From Aurelia coerulea (taxonomy: Eukaryota > Cnidaria > Scyphozoa > Semaeostomeae > Ulmaridae): a stretch of 64,000 bases of DNA. The DNA lies in NCBI GenBank assembly GCA_039566865.1, contig CM076954.1, positions 8,502,001 through 8,566,000 on the forward strand, written 5' to 3'. Both the position numbers and the translations under genes were made by a program. A model generated the notes under the pieces. The model saw only the letters and a list, made by a program, of their open reading frames with translations, ran no database searches and was not told the origin of the DNA. Positions 1-9,158 of this stretch are shown here, one piece after another (position 1 is the stretch's first letter; each line of letters begins with the position of its first letter).

Positions 1-497
1 CAATTATTCTCTGGGGATTTAAGGGTGCTGGTCTGGTTTGATTAATGGTCTGGTGTTGATACTATCAAAAATTTATTTTAAATATGTTACACATATTTTG
101 TTCATAGGAAACTCCCCATAAGAAACTCAAATGTCAGATCTCCAATAAACTACAGACTCCAAAAGTAGAAAAATATACGTTAAGAAACTATGTATTTATT
201 TTGATAAAGGAAATCCTTGATATTTTAATTTCATTTTCACATGTTTCTTGTATCATATTACTCAAAAGGCACTTTAATAATGTCTAAACATTAGAAAGGC
301 TTGAATACCGTGTTTTGAAATGTTCAGAATGGAACAAGTAGTGAACATGAAGATTGTTATCGGAACCTCTAAGAAACTCGTAAGAAACTCTGAATACTCA
401 AAATCTGATAATTTTAAGAAACTTTCAGTAATGGCCCAAAGTCTGAGTTTCTTATAAGAAATATGTATACATGTCAACTTTAAAAGGCTCTGCACTT

Positions 498-807
498 CAG
501 TGGTGGATATAAGGGGGCAAGTGGGGGCAATTGCCCCCCCTCATTTACGATGAAAACTCAGCTTGGCGCCCCTTTTTGGTGAGAAAAACGCCTCTCATCC
601 TGATTATAATGCACAATTTTTTAACCATTTAGATGCAAATATGGGGGAAACATACTGTATATATCAAGACGTCATTTAGTAGTAAATCAAAGAATTTTCT
701 TTAAAAAGCAGCCATAAGTTTTTGCGCCCCCTTTCTGTTTTATGTTTGGCACCCTATTTGCAAGTTACCCCCCCCCCCCCTTCAACTTCAGGCTGGATCC
801 TCCCCTG
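498..807. mobile_element. hAT-type MITE (310 bp)
   Basis: The ends are CAGTGGTGGAT and, on the opposite strand, CAGGGGAGGAT. They are flanked by 8-bp near-duplications CTGCACTT (490-497) and TTCCACTT (808-815). An 8-bp duplication and a CAG..GG start are typical of the hAT superfamily. Subterminal G- and C-runs (for example 518-540 and 769-780) can pair with each other. There is no coding capacity. It sits between the long ORF and the left inverted repeat of the surrounding transposon, so it arrived later. Confidence 0.7.
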
Positions 808-864
808 TTCCACTTTGAAAACCATTTTGTTTAAGTGATGTTCCTCAAATTTATTCCAGCTTAC

Positions 865-3032
865 CTCTCAGGGTCAGGATCTTCTGGGGATGAAAATCCC
901 AGAGGTAGAACTTTGTTTGTTACTTTATCTTCTCCAAATAGGTTGGGGAGCATCCATTTTGTGATATCTTTTCGCTGATGTGAGGTTCTTTGGAGCATTT
1001 TTGCCTTTACTGCACTTGTCAGTAAGGTTTTGAATTTGCCAACCAAGTATTCAGAAGCCTTGAATTTTAAATTTTTGATCTTGCTGGGACTGAAATTGTA
1101 TTTTCTTGGTGGAACAAACCACGACTTAAATTCATGAAGCTCATGCTTGCAGGCGTCAATTTCTCTTGCTTGAAGGCATATCTGTGGGCCATTGTCAGTG
1201 ATCTTTGTTCTTCCTCTTAGTATTGAATGAAAATTTTCCACTGAATATTCATCAAAGGCAACCAAAGATTGTGAGATGACTTGGAAGAAAGGATGGTTGA
1301 TTGCCTTCAAATGCTCAAATGTTGTAAGAAGAATTAGCAATGCTTTGTCATAATGCCCTCTTTTGAAGACAGAAAGCATGACCCAACAACGAAGAACAGA
1401 CTGGAAGTAATGCTCTGCATAATTATTCTTGAAAACAATGGAGTAGATGCTCAAAACAAGAGGGCAGTAGTTATCGAGGAGGTTCAGCAAAGTCAGATAT
1501 TCAATATCTTTGCAATGAGAAAAGATGGATATTATCTCACTACGAATTAGTGACCAGCCTCCATACAGAACTTCCAACAATAGAGACTGACGCCAAGGCT
1601 TTGGTTTCTGTGCAAGAATGGCTTTCTGACCAAAGAGGAATGAATAAAGATCTTTGAAGATAGCATGGAATGTGAGGAATACAGTTTCCCTGGAATTCAA
1701 AGAGATGTGAAGGGGCCCAATGAATGAAAGAAGATGACTCTGGTTTGGGAGAATGCTTGAACTGGAATAGGCTAACTGACGCATGTAAAACTGAGTGGGC
1801 CAATCACCAACAAATGGAACAAAGAATTTTTCAAGATATATGGAAAGACCATTATCAAGCATGTGGCTTAGTGCAGTGACTAGATCTTTAAAAGACTTGA
1901 GAGGAATCTCCAAGCTGTCAACTAGTTTTGTGTTTTCCATTGGCCTCATTTTTCTGATCTCTGTTTGCTGATAGTCATGGACCAACAGCCGTTCTCTTTC
2001 AGCCACTTGGTCAAAGTACTGGGCAGTCACCCAGTCTGGCATTTCCTGAGCATATGACTTTGACAAAGATGACATGTTGCTGCAAATCAACTGGTGAAGA
2101 AGAGAGACATCAGCAGGATTTGTGCTTAACGGGGACACATTTTGTTGAACAGGAACAGCTTTAATATTTTCAAAAACTTTCACCAACAAGGTAGCCATGT
2201 GTACAGCTTGGGTCTGCTGTTTCTCATTTGCCCGATGCTTTGTGTGTATATTGTGATAATCATCAATGAAGATTACAATAAAATGCTCCTTGTTGGTTGC
2301 TTTTGCAAAAAATTGCTGGACCTGGTGAAGATGGCTGGATGCAGCTGTAATTGTTGCTGTTTTTACAGTGCGAGGATGTGCTGCTATTCCAAGGTTCCTG
2401 AGAGCAGCCAGTCCAAACTCACTAATTCCATACTGGGACAGTGTTCTTGACAAAGCTACCTGAAACCAATTGCACTTTTGTGATTGTCCAAAAATCATTA
2501 TGTAAATGATGACCATGGTGCGTATCTTGTTTAGCGTAAGACGATTATCAGACATTCTCTCTACACATATTGCATTGTAAATGAAGGGGAAGACATTTGA
2601 GGCTCCTGCCTCTTTGCAAATCTTTTCGAATTTTGCAGGATCCATTTCAGGACTTCCATCATCCCCATACAACTCTGTACATTTGGATCTGATCTTTGTG
2701 ATCTCATCTTGCAGGTTGAAAGCTCTTGATGCGTCTCTGATAAGATTCTCATAATCAGCTTGTCCAATGATCACAGAGTTGTTCATGCTGCTTTCGGTCT
2801 GGCAAGATTCCTCTTTTCTCTCAACATCTGAAGAAATGGAAGGAGCCTCTTCTTGTGAGAGCACTAGTTTCTGGCTTGGACAACTGAGTGTAATGGTGGC
2901 AGAATCGTCATACAGACTTTCAACTTGTGACAGAGCAGAACATTCAGTCTCAGAAGATTCCCATTCCATTTCATTTTGAGAACTTGTGATATCATTCATA
3001 TCAAGGCCATATTTTTGAAGCACTGTGCAAAT
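865..3032 (-). CDS. Putative transposase of an unassigned family (single long exon)
   Basis: An uninterrupted frame of more than 700 codons fills the space between the inverted repeats. I recognise the sequence type as a repetitive cnidarian protein, but I cannot place it in a named transposase class. Visible features are an acidic, serine-rich N-terminus of about 120 residues; a hydrophobic strand ending in FIDDYHNIHT; a GPLHISLN block; the block KPKPWRQSLLLEVLYGGW; an LRCWVM helix; VAFDEYSVENFHS; and a basic C-terminus ending near LPLGF. The two Asp-rich strands and the DEYSVEN segment could supply a DD(E/D) catalytic triad, which is inference. The open frame begins with GTG at 3065, but a good acceptor (TTTCCTTTGTACAG) sits at 3033 and a strong donor (GAGAG/GTAAGC) at 865-864 overlaps the stop. 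The ORF is therefore probably an internal exon. The first in-frame ATG is about 2999. The lack of stops suggests a young copy. Confidence 0.65.
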
Positions 3033-3819
3033 CTGTACAAAGGAAAATTTTTTCCATCTATACACATATTTTTTTGCATAAGAAGAATTGGAGCCAGTAC
3101 TGAAAGTTTCTTAAAATTATCAGATTTTTAGTACTCAGAATTTCTTATAAGTTTGTTAAAGGTTCCCTAGTGAACATTTCAAAACAAGGTTTTTTAAGCC
3201 TTTCCAATGTTTAGACATTGCTCAAGTACCTTATGAGTAATTTGATACAGGAAAAAGTGAAAGTAAAGTAAAAATATGTCAAGGATTTCCTTTATCAAAA
3301 TAAATAATTTCTTAACTTATATTTTCCCAGTACTGGAGTTTCTTAATTGTTTGGCAATCTTAGTTCTTATGGGCAGTTTCTTATAAAAAATACGTGTATT
3401 TGGAAAGTTGTTGCCAATGTTGCCTATAGCAGTTTGTAGTTAAGAGGGCTCTATGGGTATTTTGGAATATTAAAAAAAAAATGCAAATCAACAAAGTTTG
3501 ATTTCAAATGATTAAAAGTTTATTCTTCAACCATTCATAATCTTTTGTATGCAATGACGACATGAAAAATGCCCCTAATAAAAGAGATGTCCCTTAATCT
3601 TTAACTTAGCAAATGATTCCAATTTAGTTTGGCCACTTATGGATAACAGATAGGGAGAGGGTTTGTTGACCCACTCCAAAAAAGTCATTTGAAGCATGTA
3701 ATCATCTGATCTGAATCTGAATATGCTCTGGTTGCCATAATGGAGGCAATGGTGCATATTTTTGAAAATTTTAGATAAATGTTTTTCAAGCTGCTGAGTA
3801 AAATTCATTTATAATCTAC

Positions 3820-4090
3820 CTTCTCATGTAGAGAAATTTGCAAATCTTTATCAAGGTTGCATCTAAATTCTTCTTTCCTCAAGCAAATACCAAGACACAA
3901 ACAGCAACTGTTCAAAATATGCTGGGGCCTCCCACCACGATCTGCTTCCAGAGATTTGTAAACATTTAACACATCACCAAGTCCATGAGCTCTCAAATTT
4001 ATCACTTTCGAATCTTTCTCATTTTCATTCCAACGCTTATGAAGCGGGTTTTGACAAGCTTTCGTGAATGGCGGCATCTCTGGACTAATT
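3820..4090 (-). CDS. Possible downstream exon, same minus-strand unit
   Basis: An open frame reads toward 3820 and ends at a donor-like CATGAGAAG/GTAGAT in phase 0, the same phase as the donor of the exon to its right. The translated segment contains a cysteine cluster (LNSCCLCLGICLRKEEFRC) that might bind metal. An acceptor could not be fixed, so the right boundary is a guess. A further open stretch follows at 3575-3808 in another frame. Function unknown; this may be chance. Confidence 0.22.
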
Positions 4091-4430
4091 TCAAAGATTT
4101 GATTTCCCGCCAACCAGGGGACTGACCAGGGGTTTGATTTCCCGCCAAAATGCAGGCACATGAATGAAAAAGAAGTACAGAGATTGGTTGGGCGAGGACG
4201 GTTAAAAACACATGACCAGCGCCCTTGGAAATACCCACCCTGGGATTCATCAAATTAAATCTCAAGGAATTGAATCAAAGATTAAGAATCGTAACTACCT
4301 TGTAATTAACCGGCGTTCAAAATATCATGTAGCTATAATAAGGTGTATTGATGAAAAATTTGAGCTGAAAACAAGGACGAAACAGAACTTTCTTTGGCAA
4401 GGAACACGAAATTTTAATGTAAAAACTTAC

Positions 4431-4652
4431 CTTCATTTCGTAATTCTTTACCGGAGTAATTTTCTCCTCGATGTTTAGGCCTTCTTGTGAAATCAGCTGA
4501 TCTTTCTGAACTTCCAGGAAAAAGTTTCCAGTGGACTCAAATCCATGACGAGGGCAAGAGGACATTCCCCTCGAACTCGATAATTGTTTTGGTTGGGTTT
4601 CTTTGTAAAGCGGTAAATTCAAATCGACAGATAAAATGCGGAGTATAATCAA
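4431..4652 (-). CDS. Possible exon of an unidentified gene
   Basis: An open frame of 74 codons from an ATG runs to a consensus donor (ATGAAG/GTAAGTTTTT, minus strand, junction at 4431). A CCAAT-like element (reverse complement of ATTGGCT, about 5034) lies roughly 380 bases upstream, and the DNA in between has no recognisable repeat. A first coding exon is therefore plausible. The protein (with MSSCPRHGFESTGNFFLEV inside) is not one I recognise. It could be a host gene or part of an unknown element, and the support is splice-signal quality only. Confidence 0.3.
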
Positions 4653-5069
4653 AGTTTAAAGAGGAAAATTTCTTCAAATATTTCTTCAAAATTGAAAAAG
4701 ATATGTCAAAGGTGGGTGGTGCGAAGGCCCGCTTTGCGGTTCTTTCAAAAAGGGCCTAAGCGGAAGAAAGTGCGAAAATTGCATCACCTAAATCGCAATA
4801 TATCTCCTGTTTCCAGAAATATTATGAGAAGGGAAGCGACAGGATTTTAGAAAAGTCTCTTTTCTGCCTAAAAATGCAAGAATTTGCTCGGAAAGGGGAA
4901 TTATCGCGTGCAACACGAGCCTTTTGGGGGAGTTGTTTTCCTTCACAGCTCGGGGCCCCAGAATTAGTCCTCTTTTTCGGAACTGATCAAAAATCATTTT
5001 CTCCTGATTTTCCATTGTCTTTTGCGCGTGTTGATTGGCTTATGAAAAAGTAAACAAATGACCTTATTG
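4653..5069. other. Gene-free stretch, possible promoter region of minus-strand unit
   Basis: There is no ORF with recognisable content. A CCAAT-box-like motif is present on the minus strand near 5034. No repeat relation to the rest of the window was seen. Confidence 0.3.
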
Positions 5070-5640
5070 GTTTAAAACATTATTCTTCCTTGCTCTTATA
5101 GTGAGCTATTAGAGAAGGACTGTGCCATTACGATTCATGCAAAGAACTTGCAGTTACTTATGACTGAGATGTACAAAACAAAAAATAACCTGAGCCCTTC
5201 ATTCATGCACGAAATTTTCTGCGAAAATGAAAGTCATCACAATTTGCGTAACAATAACGAATTCTTCCAACCTAGGGTGAGATCTGTCAACAACGGGACA
5301 GAAAGCATCGGATTTAAAGGTCCACAGCTGTGGCAAACGTTACCACCAACAATACGAAATTTAGAATCTCTTTGTCAGTTTAAAACAAAACTAAAAAATT
5401 GGAACGGAGAAAATTGCCCATGTAAATTATGCCACGTTTTTATTCCGAACCTGGGCTTTTTATGATGATAATATTTGAATATTTGCTTTTATACACTTTT
5501 ATGGCTTTATACTGTATACTTTTGATGAATTGTAAATATTGTATCCCCATTTTTCTGATGTAACATTTGTATTTTAGAATTTTAACTAACGTTGGAATTA
5601 ATTAGCTGATTACTTTTAGCTATATTTTTATGTATCCAAC
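5070..5640 (+). pseudogene. LINE 3' fragment, family alpha (CR1/jockey-like)
   Basis: The frame starting near 5085 gives the last ~125 codons of a non-LTR retrotransposon ORF2, downstream of the polymerase core. It includes a QLLMTEMYKT block, NNGTESI..KGPQLWQTLPP, and a Cys-rich C-terminus (CPCKLC) ending in GFL. The same tail occurs at 37.9 kb, 55.5 kb, 57.5 kb and 62.5 kb, which defines a family called alpha here. It is 5' truncated, the usual outcome of target-primed reverse transcription. The 3' UTR (TTAACTAACGTTGGAATTAATTAG, 5580-5604) leads straight into a TAA/GAT-rich tail. Confidence 0.75.
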
Positions 5641-5652
5641 GGTAAAGAAATT

Positions 5653-5735
5653 GATAATAATGATAATAATAATAATAATGATAATAATGATAATAATGAT
5701 AATAATGATAATAATAATAATAATAATAATAATAC
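5653..5735 (+). repeat. (GATAAT/AAT)n microsatellite, LINE tail
   Basis: About 80 bases of interspersed GATAAT and AAT units follow directly on the alpha LINE 3' UTR. The same kind of tail is found on the minus-strand alpha copy at 55225-55292, so it is best read as the LINE tail rather than an independent satellite. Confidence 0.8.
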
Positions 5736-6050
5736 CGTGGCTGATTTGGAAAATATGCCGCCATTTTCGAAAAACGCGGCAAAAATTGCGGTGAAATGTG
5801 CGGCCGCACGTTGTAAAACACGGCCTCACATTGTAACGTGCGGCTGCACATCACAATATGTGGCCGCATAAATAATCTTTATATTTTGTAGTTTTAGTGC
5901 GCAGTTTATACATGTGGTCGGTATTTCATCAAGTTGGGACATATAAGATACGGCAAAAATTGCGGTGAAATGTGCGGCAACACATCATAAAATGCGGCCG
6001 CATCATATAATGTGCAGCCACATTTTAAAATGTGCGGCCGCATACTTTAC
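5733..6050. repeat. GCGGCCGCA-rich dispersed repeat, copy 1
   Basis: The 10-mer TGCGGCCGCA and close variants recur about every 20-30 bases (near 5800, 5840, 5862, 5994, 6033), separated by CATTGTAA-like spacers in otherwise AT-rich DNA. The segment beside the microsatellite (about 5733-5815) is the reverse complement of 11888-11985, and both copies touch an AAT-rich microsatellite on the same side. Transposition mode unknown. Confidence 0.65.
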
Positions 6051-6384
6051 CTCCAATTTTGCCGAGTTTTGTCAATCCAATTTCCAGTCTCCAGCCCGGA
6101 ATCTTAAACTGCTTGCAGAAACGCTACACGCAGTTCTTTGATCAAATTTTGAAATGTAATAAACTTCAATATCCTAATCAAATGTATAGGGAAAAGCCGA
6201 GGGGTGTAGCCGATGGGACCCTCAATGATCAGTGAGATGCAAAATTTCTACGAGAAGAAAATTACTTCTGCAGGATTTAAGAGATTTCTTGAAAACAACG
6301 CTATGATTTCTGTCAGAAGTCTTCAAGATTTCCAGGCAGAAATATGCATATGTCCCTCATCTATGGAAACAATAAACAAACCCA

Positions 6385-6850
6385 TGGCCTAAAAAACGGC
6401 TAAGCGTTGTAAATCTTATTCGTTTTGATCGCTCTGTTATGGTATATAAGATTGTAAACAAGCTATGCCCAGAGAGCCTTCGGAATATGTTCCAACAGAG
6501 ATGCTCTATATCAAATTATAATACGAGGAATGATAAAGATCTCCATATTCCCAGGCTAAACCTTGAATTTACAAAGAAAGGATTTCGTTACTCTGGCATT
6601 AAGGATTGGAATGGTATTCCAATTAATATCAGAGAACTGTCATCGCTTCGCCTGTTTAAAACACATTTGAAAAGGCATTTGATGAGCCTTGATAATTAAT
6701 TCAAGCTCCCTCAAGAACGACTCCCTTGAAGATCAGGTTTTATTATCTATCATGTTTATATTTCTTCTAAGTAAGTTTATAGTTCCTATAAGTTTATATT
6801 TGTTTTTTATTACTGAAGGGAAATCGTTGTAAATGAATTATATAAAGTGT
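6385..6850 (+). pseudogene. LINE ORF2 3' fragment (second family)
   Basis: The end of a LINE reverse transcriptase ORF: VVNLIRFDRSVMVYKIVNKL, then a CSISNYNTRN block and FRYSGIKDWNGIP..IRE, closing at a stop at 6699. This pattern (YKI.....P..L, NTRN, LWN.LP) is the usual thumb-to-C-terminus region of CR1/L2-group elements. A short 3' UTR follows. It is severely 5' truncated. The fragment at 58534-58878 (minus) belongs to a similar family. Confidence 0.7.
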
Positions 6851-6879
6851 ACCGTTGAAGAGGGCCTAACCATTCGAAG

Positions 6880-7145
6880 AAAACAGGCATCAATTTGATC
6901 TTTTGCGCTTTTTATTCTTTATTTCAGTGCTGACTAGTTTCGCCCACTAGGGCATCTTCAGAGCAACTGATTTATTCAGAGTATCTACCTCTATTTATAG
7001 TGTATTGTCTGTCCATATAAGGTTAATTAGTTTACAAGAATAATTTTGTCCTTATAAGGTAAAAATGTTCTTGTCGTATGCTGTTGTTGTTGTTAGCCTC
7101 GTTCTCGTTGTTTTCAGTTGAGTCGTTTTTGTCGTAGGGGTCGGT
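6880..7145 (-). mobile_element. Penelope-like terminal repeat fragment with hammerhead-like motif
   Basis: On the minus strand this carries a TATAAATAG box (about 6993-7001) and, 25-70 bases downstream, a motif resembling the small hammerhead ribozymes of Penelope-like pseudo-LTRs. It borders the Penelope-like ORF at 7194 but points the other way, as partial inverted copies of such elements often do. Boundaries are approximate. Confidence 0.5.
6925..6969 (-). ncRNA. Hammerhead ribozyme-like motif
   Basis: Read on the minus strand: an 8-base 5' arm of stem I (CAGTTGCT); CTGAAGA (fits CUGANGA); a GCCC/GGGC stem II with a TAGT loop preceded by one extra T; GAAA; a minimal stem III (AC-TA-GT); C at the cleavage position; and AGCACTG, which pairs with the 5' arm leaving one bulged U. 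All core parts occur in the right order. The extra base at the foot of stem II and the 2-bp stem III suggest weak activity. Known Penelope-like hammerheads do have very short stem III. Confidence 0.55.
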
Positions 7146-7193
7146 TCTCGTATCATGGTGCTGTATTGAAATATATATATATATGAATTATAA

Positions 7194-9002
7194 ATGATTA
7201 ATTCATTTATAAATTATTCATTTTACCAAGAACTCATAGTTGACCCCTTTGAAGATTACCAGAAAATAATAATAAACTCACTTAACGAAATGCTTTCAAA
7301 TAATATCATTGACAAAGAAACATCGGATATACTAAAACCAATAAATGTCAAACCTGCTCGCTTCTATTTACTTCCAAAAATACACAAAAAGAACAACCCT
7401 GGACGGCCAGTAATTTCCTCAGTTAACTGCCACACCACTAAATTATCAAAATACGTTGATAACTTCGTACAGCCCCTTGCTAAGAAAGTTAAGTCATATA
7501 TACGAGATACAACAGACCTCATAAACAAAATAAAGCCCATCAAAAGAATACCACATAACGCAATTCTAGTTACAATGGACGTCAGGTCCTTATACTCAAA
7601 CATAAAGCACAACGACGGAATATCAGCCCTAAAAGAATGCCTTGATAACAGAGTATCAAAAGAACCACCTACAGAAGTAATAGCAACCCTAATGAACCAC
7701 ATATTAACACTAAACAACTTTAACTTTAATGGAAGACATTTTCTCCAAATAAAAGGTTGTGCCATGGGCACTGTAGCTGCTCCATCATATGCCACCATTT
7801 ATATGGGACATTTTGAAGAAACCCACATCTATCCAGAAATTAACAATGATTGCCTCTTTTACGCCAGATACATTGACGACATTTTCCTTATATACACAGG
7901 TGGTGAAACAAAACTCGATGAATTTCTGACAAACCTTAATACGAAACATGATTCCATTAAATTTGACCACGAAAAATCAACACAATCAGTCGCATTTTTG
8001 GACACCTTAATATACATTGATGAAAACAGACAATTACAAACAATGCTTTACACAAAACCTACAGATACCCACAACTACCTACATTTTAAATCTTCCCACC
8101 CTAAACATCTTAAAGAAAGCCTACCCTACTCCCAAGCCCTAAGACTACGAAGGATCTGCTCTGATAATAACGAATTGAATAAACACAGTGACAAATTAAA
8201 ACAACAATTCATAGCACGTGGCTACTCTCCAACTTTAGTTGATAACCAGATAAAAAAAGCTATTGATATCCCAAGAAAAGATGCCCTAAAATTAACAAAT
8301 ACAGAGAAATCTAATCGTATCCCCCTTGTAACAACATTCAACAATACCCTACCCCCAATGGCCCAAATAATCCAGAAACGCTGGGACATTTTAAAACTAA
8401 AACCAAATTTAAAAGAAATTTTCCAAGAACCTGGTATGATAGCCTATCGTCGACCAAGGAACCTTAAAGAAATGATAGGAAGCAACAACATTTCGAATAA
8501 CAAGGTTACCCGTACGAAACCAACTACAAAAACTGTTAAATTTTGCCAACCATGTGATATTAAAAACAGCCTATGCTGCAATCATCTCAAATCTACTAAC
8601 TCATTCACGAGCTGTGTAACTAAAACAACCTATAAAATCTACCACGAATCTAACTGCAAAAGCAGAAACGTCATATACCTATTAGAATGCACACTTTGCT
8701 CTAAACAATATGTCGGAAAATCTGAATGGCCCTTCAACTTTAGACTCAACAGCTATAGGCACAGAATCAAATCAACAGACTATGATAAACTACTCCCTGT
8801 CGAACAACACTTTCGCTTATCAAACCACGACTTTGCCAGAGATGCTAAATTTACCATCATAGAAAAAATTGAAAAGAACGTATCGGATGAAATTACGTCG
8901 ATACTAGAATCACATGAACACAACTGGATATTACGTCTTAGAACTCTCACCCCAAAGGGCCTAAACGGCAAGCTTAACCACCCAGAAAATATAAGACTAT
9001 AG
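7194..9002 (+). CDS. Penelope-like retroelement: reverse transcriptase plus GIY-YIG endonuclease
   Basis: A 602-codon frame without stops. Residues ~50-75 hold the RT fingers (FYLLPKIHKKNNPGRPVIS). DVRSLYSNI near residue 129 is motif A. GCAMGTVAAPSYA near 185 precedes the catalytic YIDDIF near 226. Residues ~440-490 contain a Cys/His cluster (CQPCDIKNSLCCNH). Residues ~490-560 match a GIY-YIG nuclease, with NVIYLLEC and QYVGKS as the two signature strands and a following R-rich helix. This RT/GIY-YIG order is diagnostic of Penelope-like elements. The N-terminus is probably truncated: the match to the family begins only ~10 residues in, next to an (AT)n tract at 7171-7184, and another (TA)n tract follows the 3' end at 9051. 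Frame integrity suggests a fairly young insertion. Confidence 0.9.
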   Translation: MINSFINYSFYQELIVDPFEDYQKIIINSLNEMLSNNIIDKETSDILKPINVKPARFYLLPKIHKKNNPGRPVISSVNCHTTKLSKYVDNFVQPLAKKVKSYIRDTTDLINKIKPIKRIPHNAILVTMDVRSLYSNIKHNDGISALKECLDNRVSKEPPTEVIATLMNHILTLNNFNFNGRHFLQIKGCAMGTVAAPSYATIYMGHFEETHIYPEINNDCLFYARYIDDIFLIYTGGETKLDEFLTNLNTKHDSIKFDHEKSTQSVAFLDTLIYIDENRQLQTMLYTKPTDTHNYLHFKSSHPKHLKESLPYSQALRLRRICSDNNELNKHSDKLKQQFIARGYSPTLVDNQIKKAIDIPRKDALKLTNTEKSNRIPLVTTFNNTLPPMAQIIQKRWDILKLKPNLKEIFQEPGMIAYRRPRNLKEMIGSNNISNNKVTRTKPTTKTVKFCQPCDIKNSLCCNHLKSTNSFTSCVTKTTYKIYHESNCKSRNVIYLLECTLCSKQYVGKSEWPFNFRLNSYRHRIKSTDYDKLLPVEQHFRLSNHDFARDAKFTIIEKIEKNVSDEITSILESHEHNWILRLRTLTPKGLNGKLNHPENIRL

Positions 9003-9158
9003 ATCTTTAAACAGATGGACAGGCAACAGAATTACGTTCATTTTTTTTTATATATATATATATATATAAACATACTTGGTTAATTAGCAAAGCAATGACA
9101 TCAAAATTCTGTCTTATCAAACATCTAGCAGGGGTTTCCTTTTACAAATACTCCCTGT

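Larger units (their letters stand above)
88..3398 (-). mobile_element. DNA transposon with ~350-bp terminal inverted repeats and one long ORF
   Basis: About 88-482 reads as the reverse complement of about 3055-3398 (for example the reverse complement of 220-480 matches 3100-3330 with moderate divergence), so the two blocks are long inverted repeats around the ORF at 865-3032. Both outer ends run into TACACRTA / TACGTGTA. Each arm holds several copies of TTTCTTA or its complement TAAGAAA, spaced irregularly, which could be protein-binding sites. Partial copies of the same arm lie at 14730-14895, 25565-27790 and perhaps 52400-52470, so this is a dispersed family. The arms do not match any superfamily end that I can name, and no target duplication was identified. 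Ends are accurate to about 10 bp. Confidence 0.75.

Noticed and set aside
4002..4265. 87-codon ORF overlapping another on the minus strand
   Set aside because: No motif, and out of frame with the better candidate exon.
5582..5869. Tyr/His- or Ile-repeat ORFs, also at 11804-12255 and 54932-55324
   Set aside because: These are AAT/GATAAT microsatellites read in frame.
9051..9068. TA-rich tract as a promoter
   Set aside because: Simple (TA)n at the 3' edge of the Penelope-like insertion.
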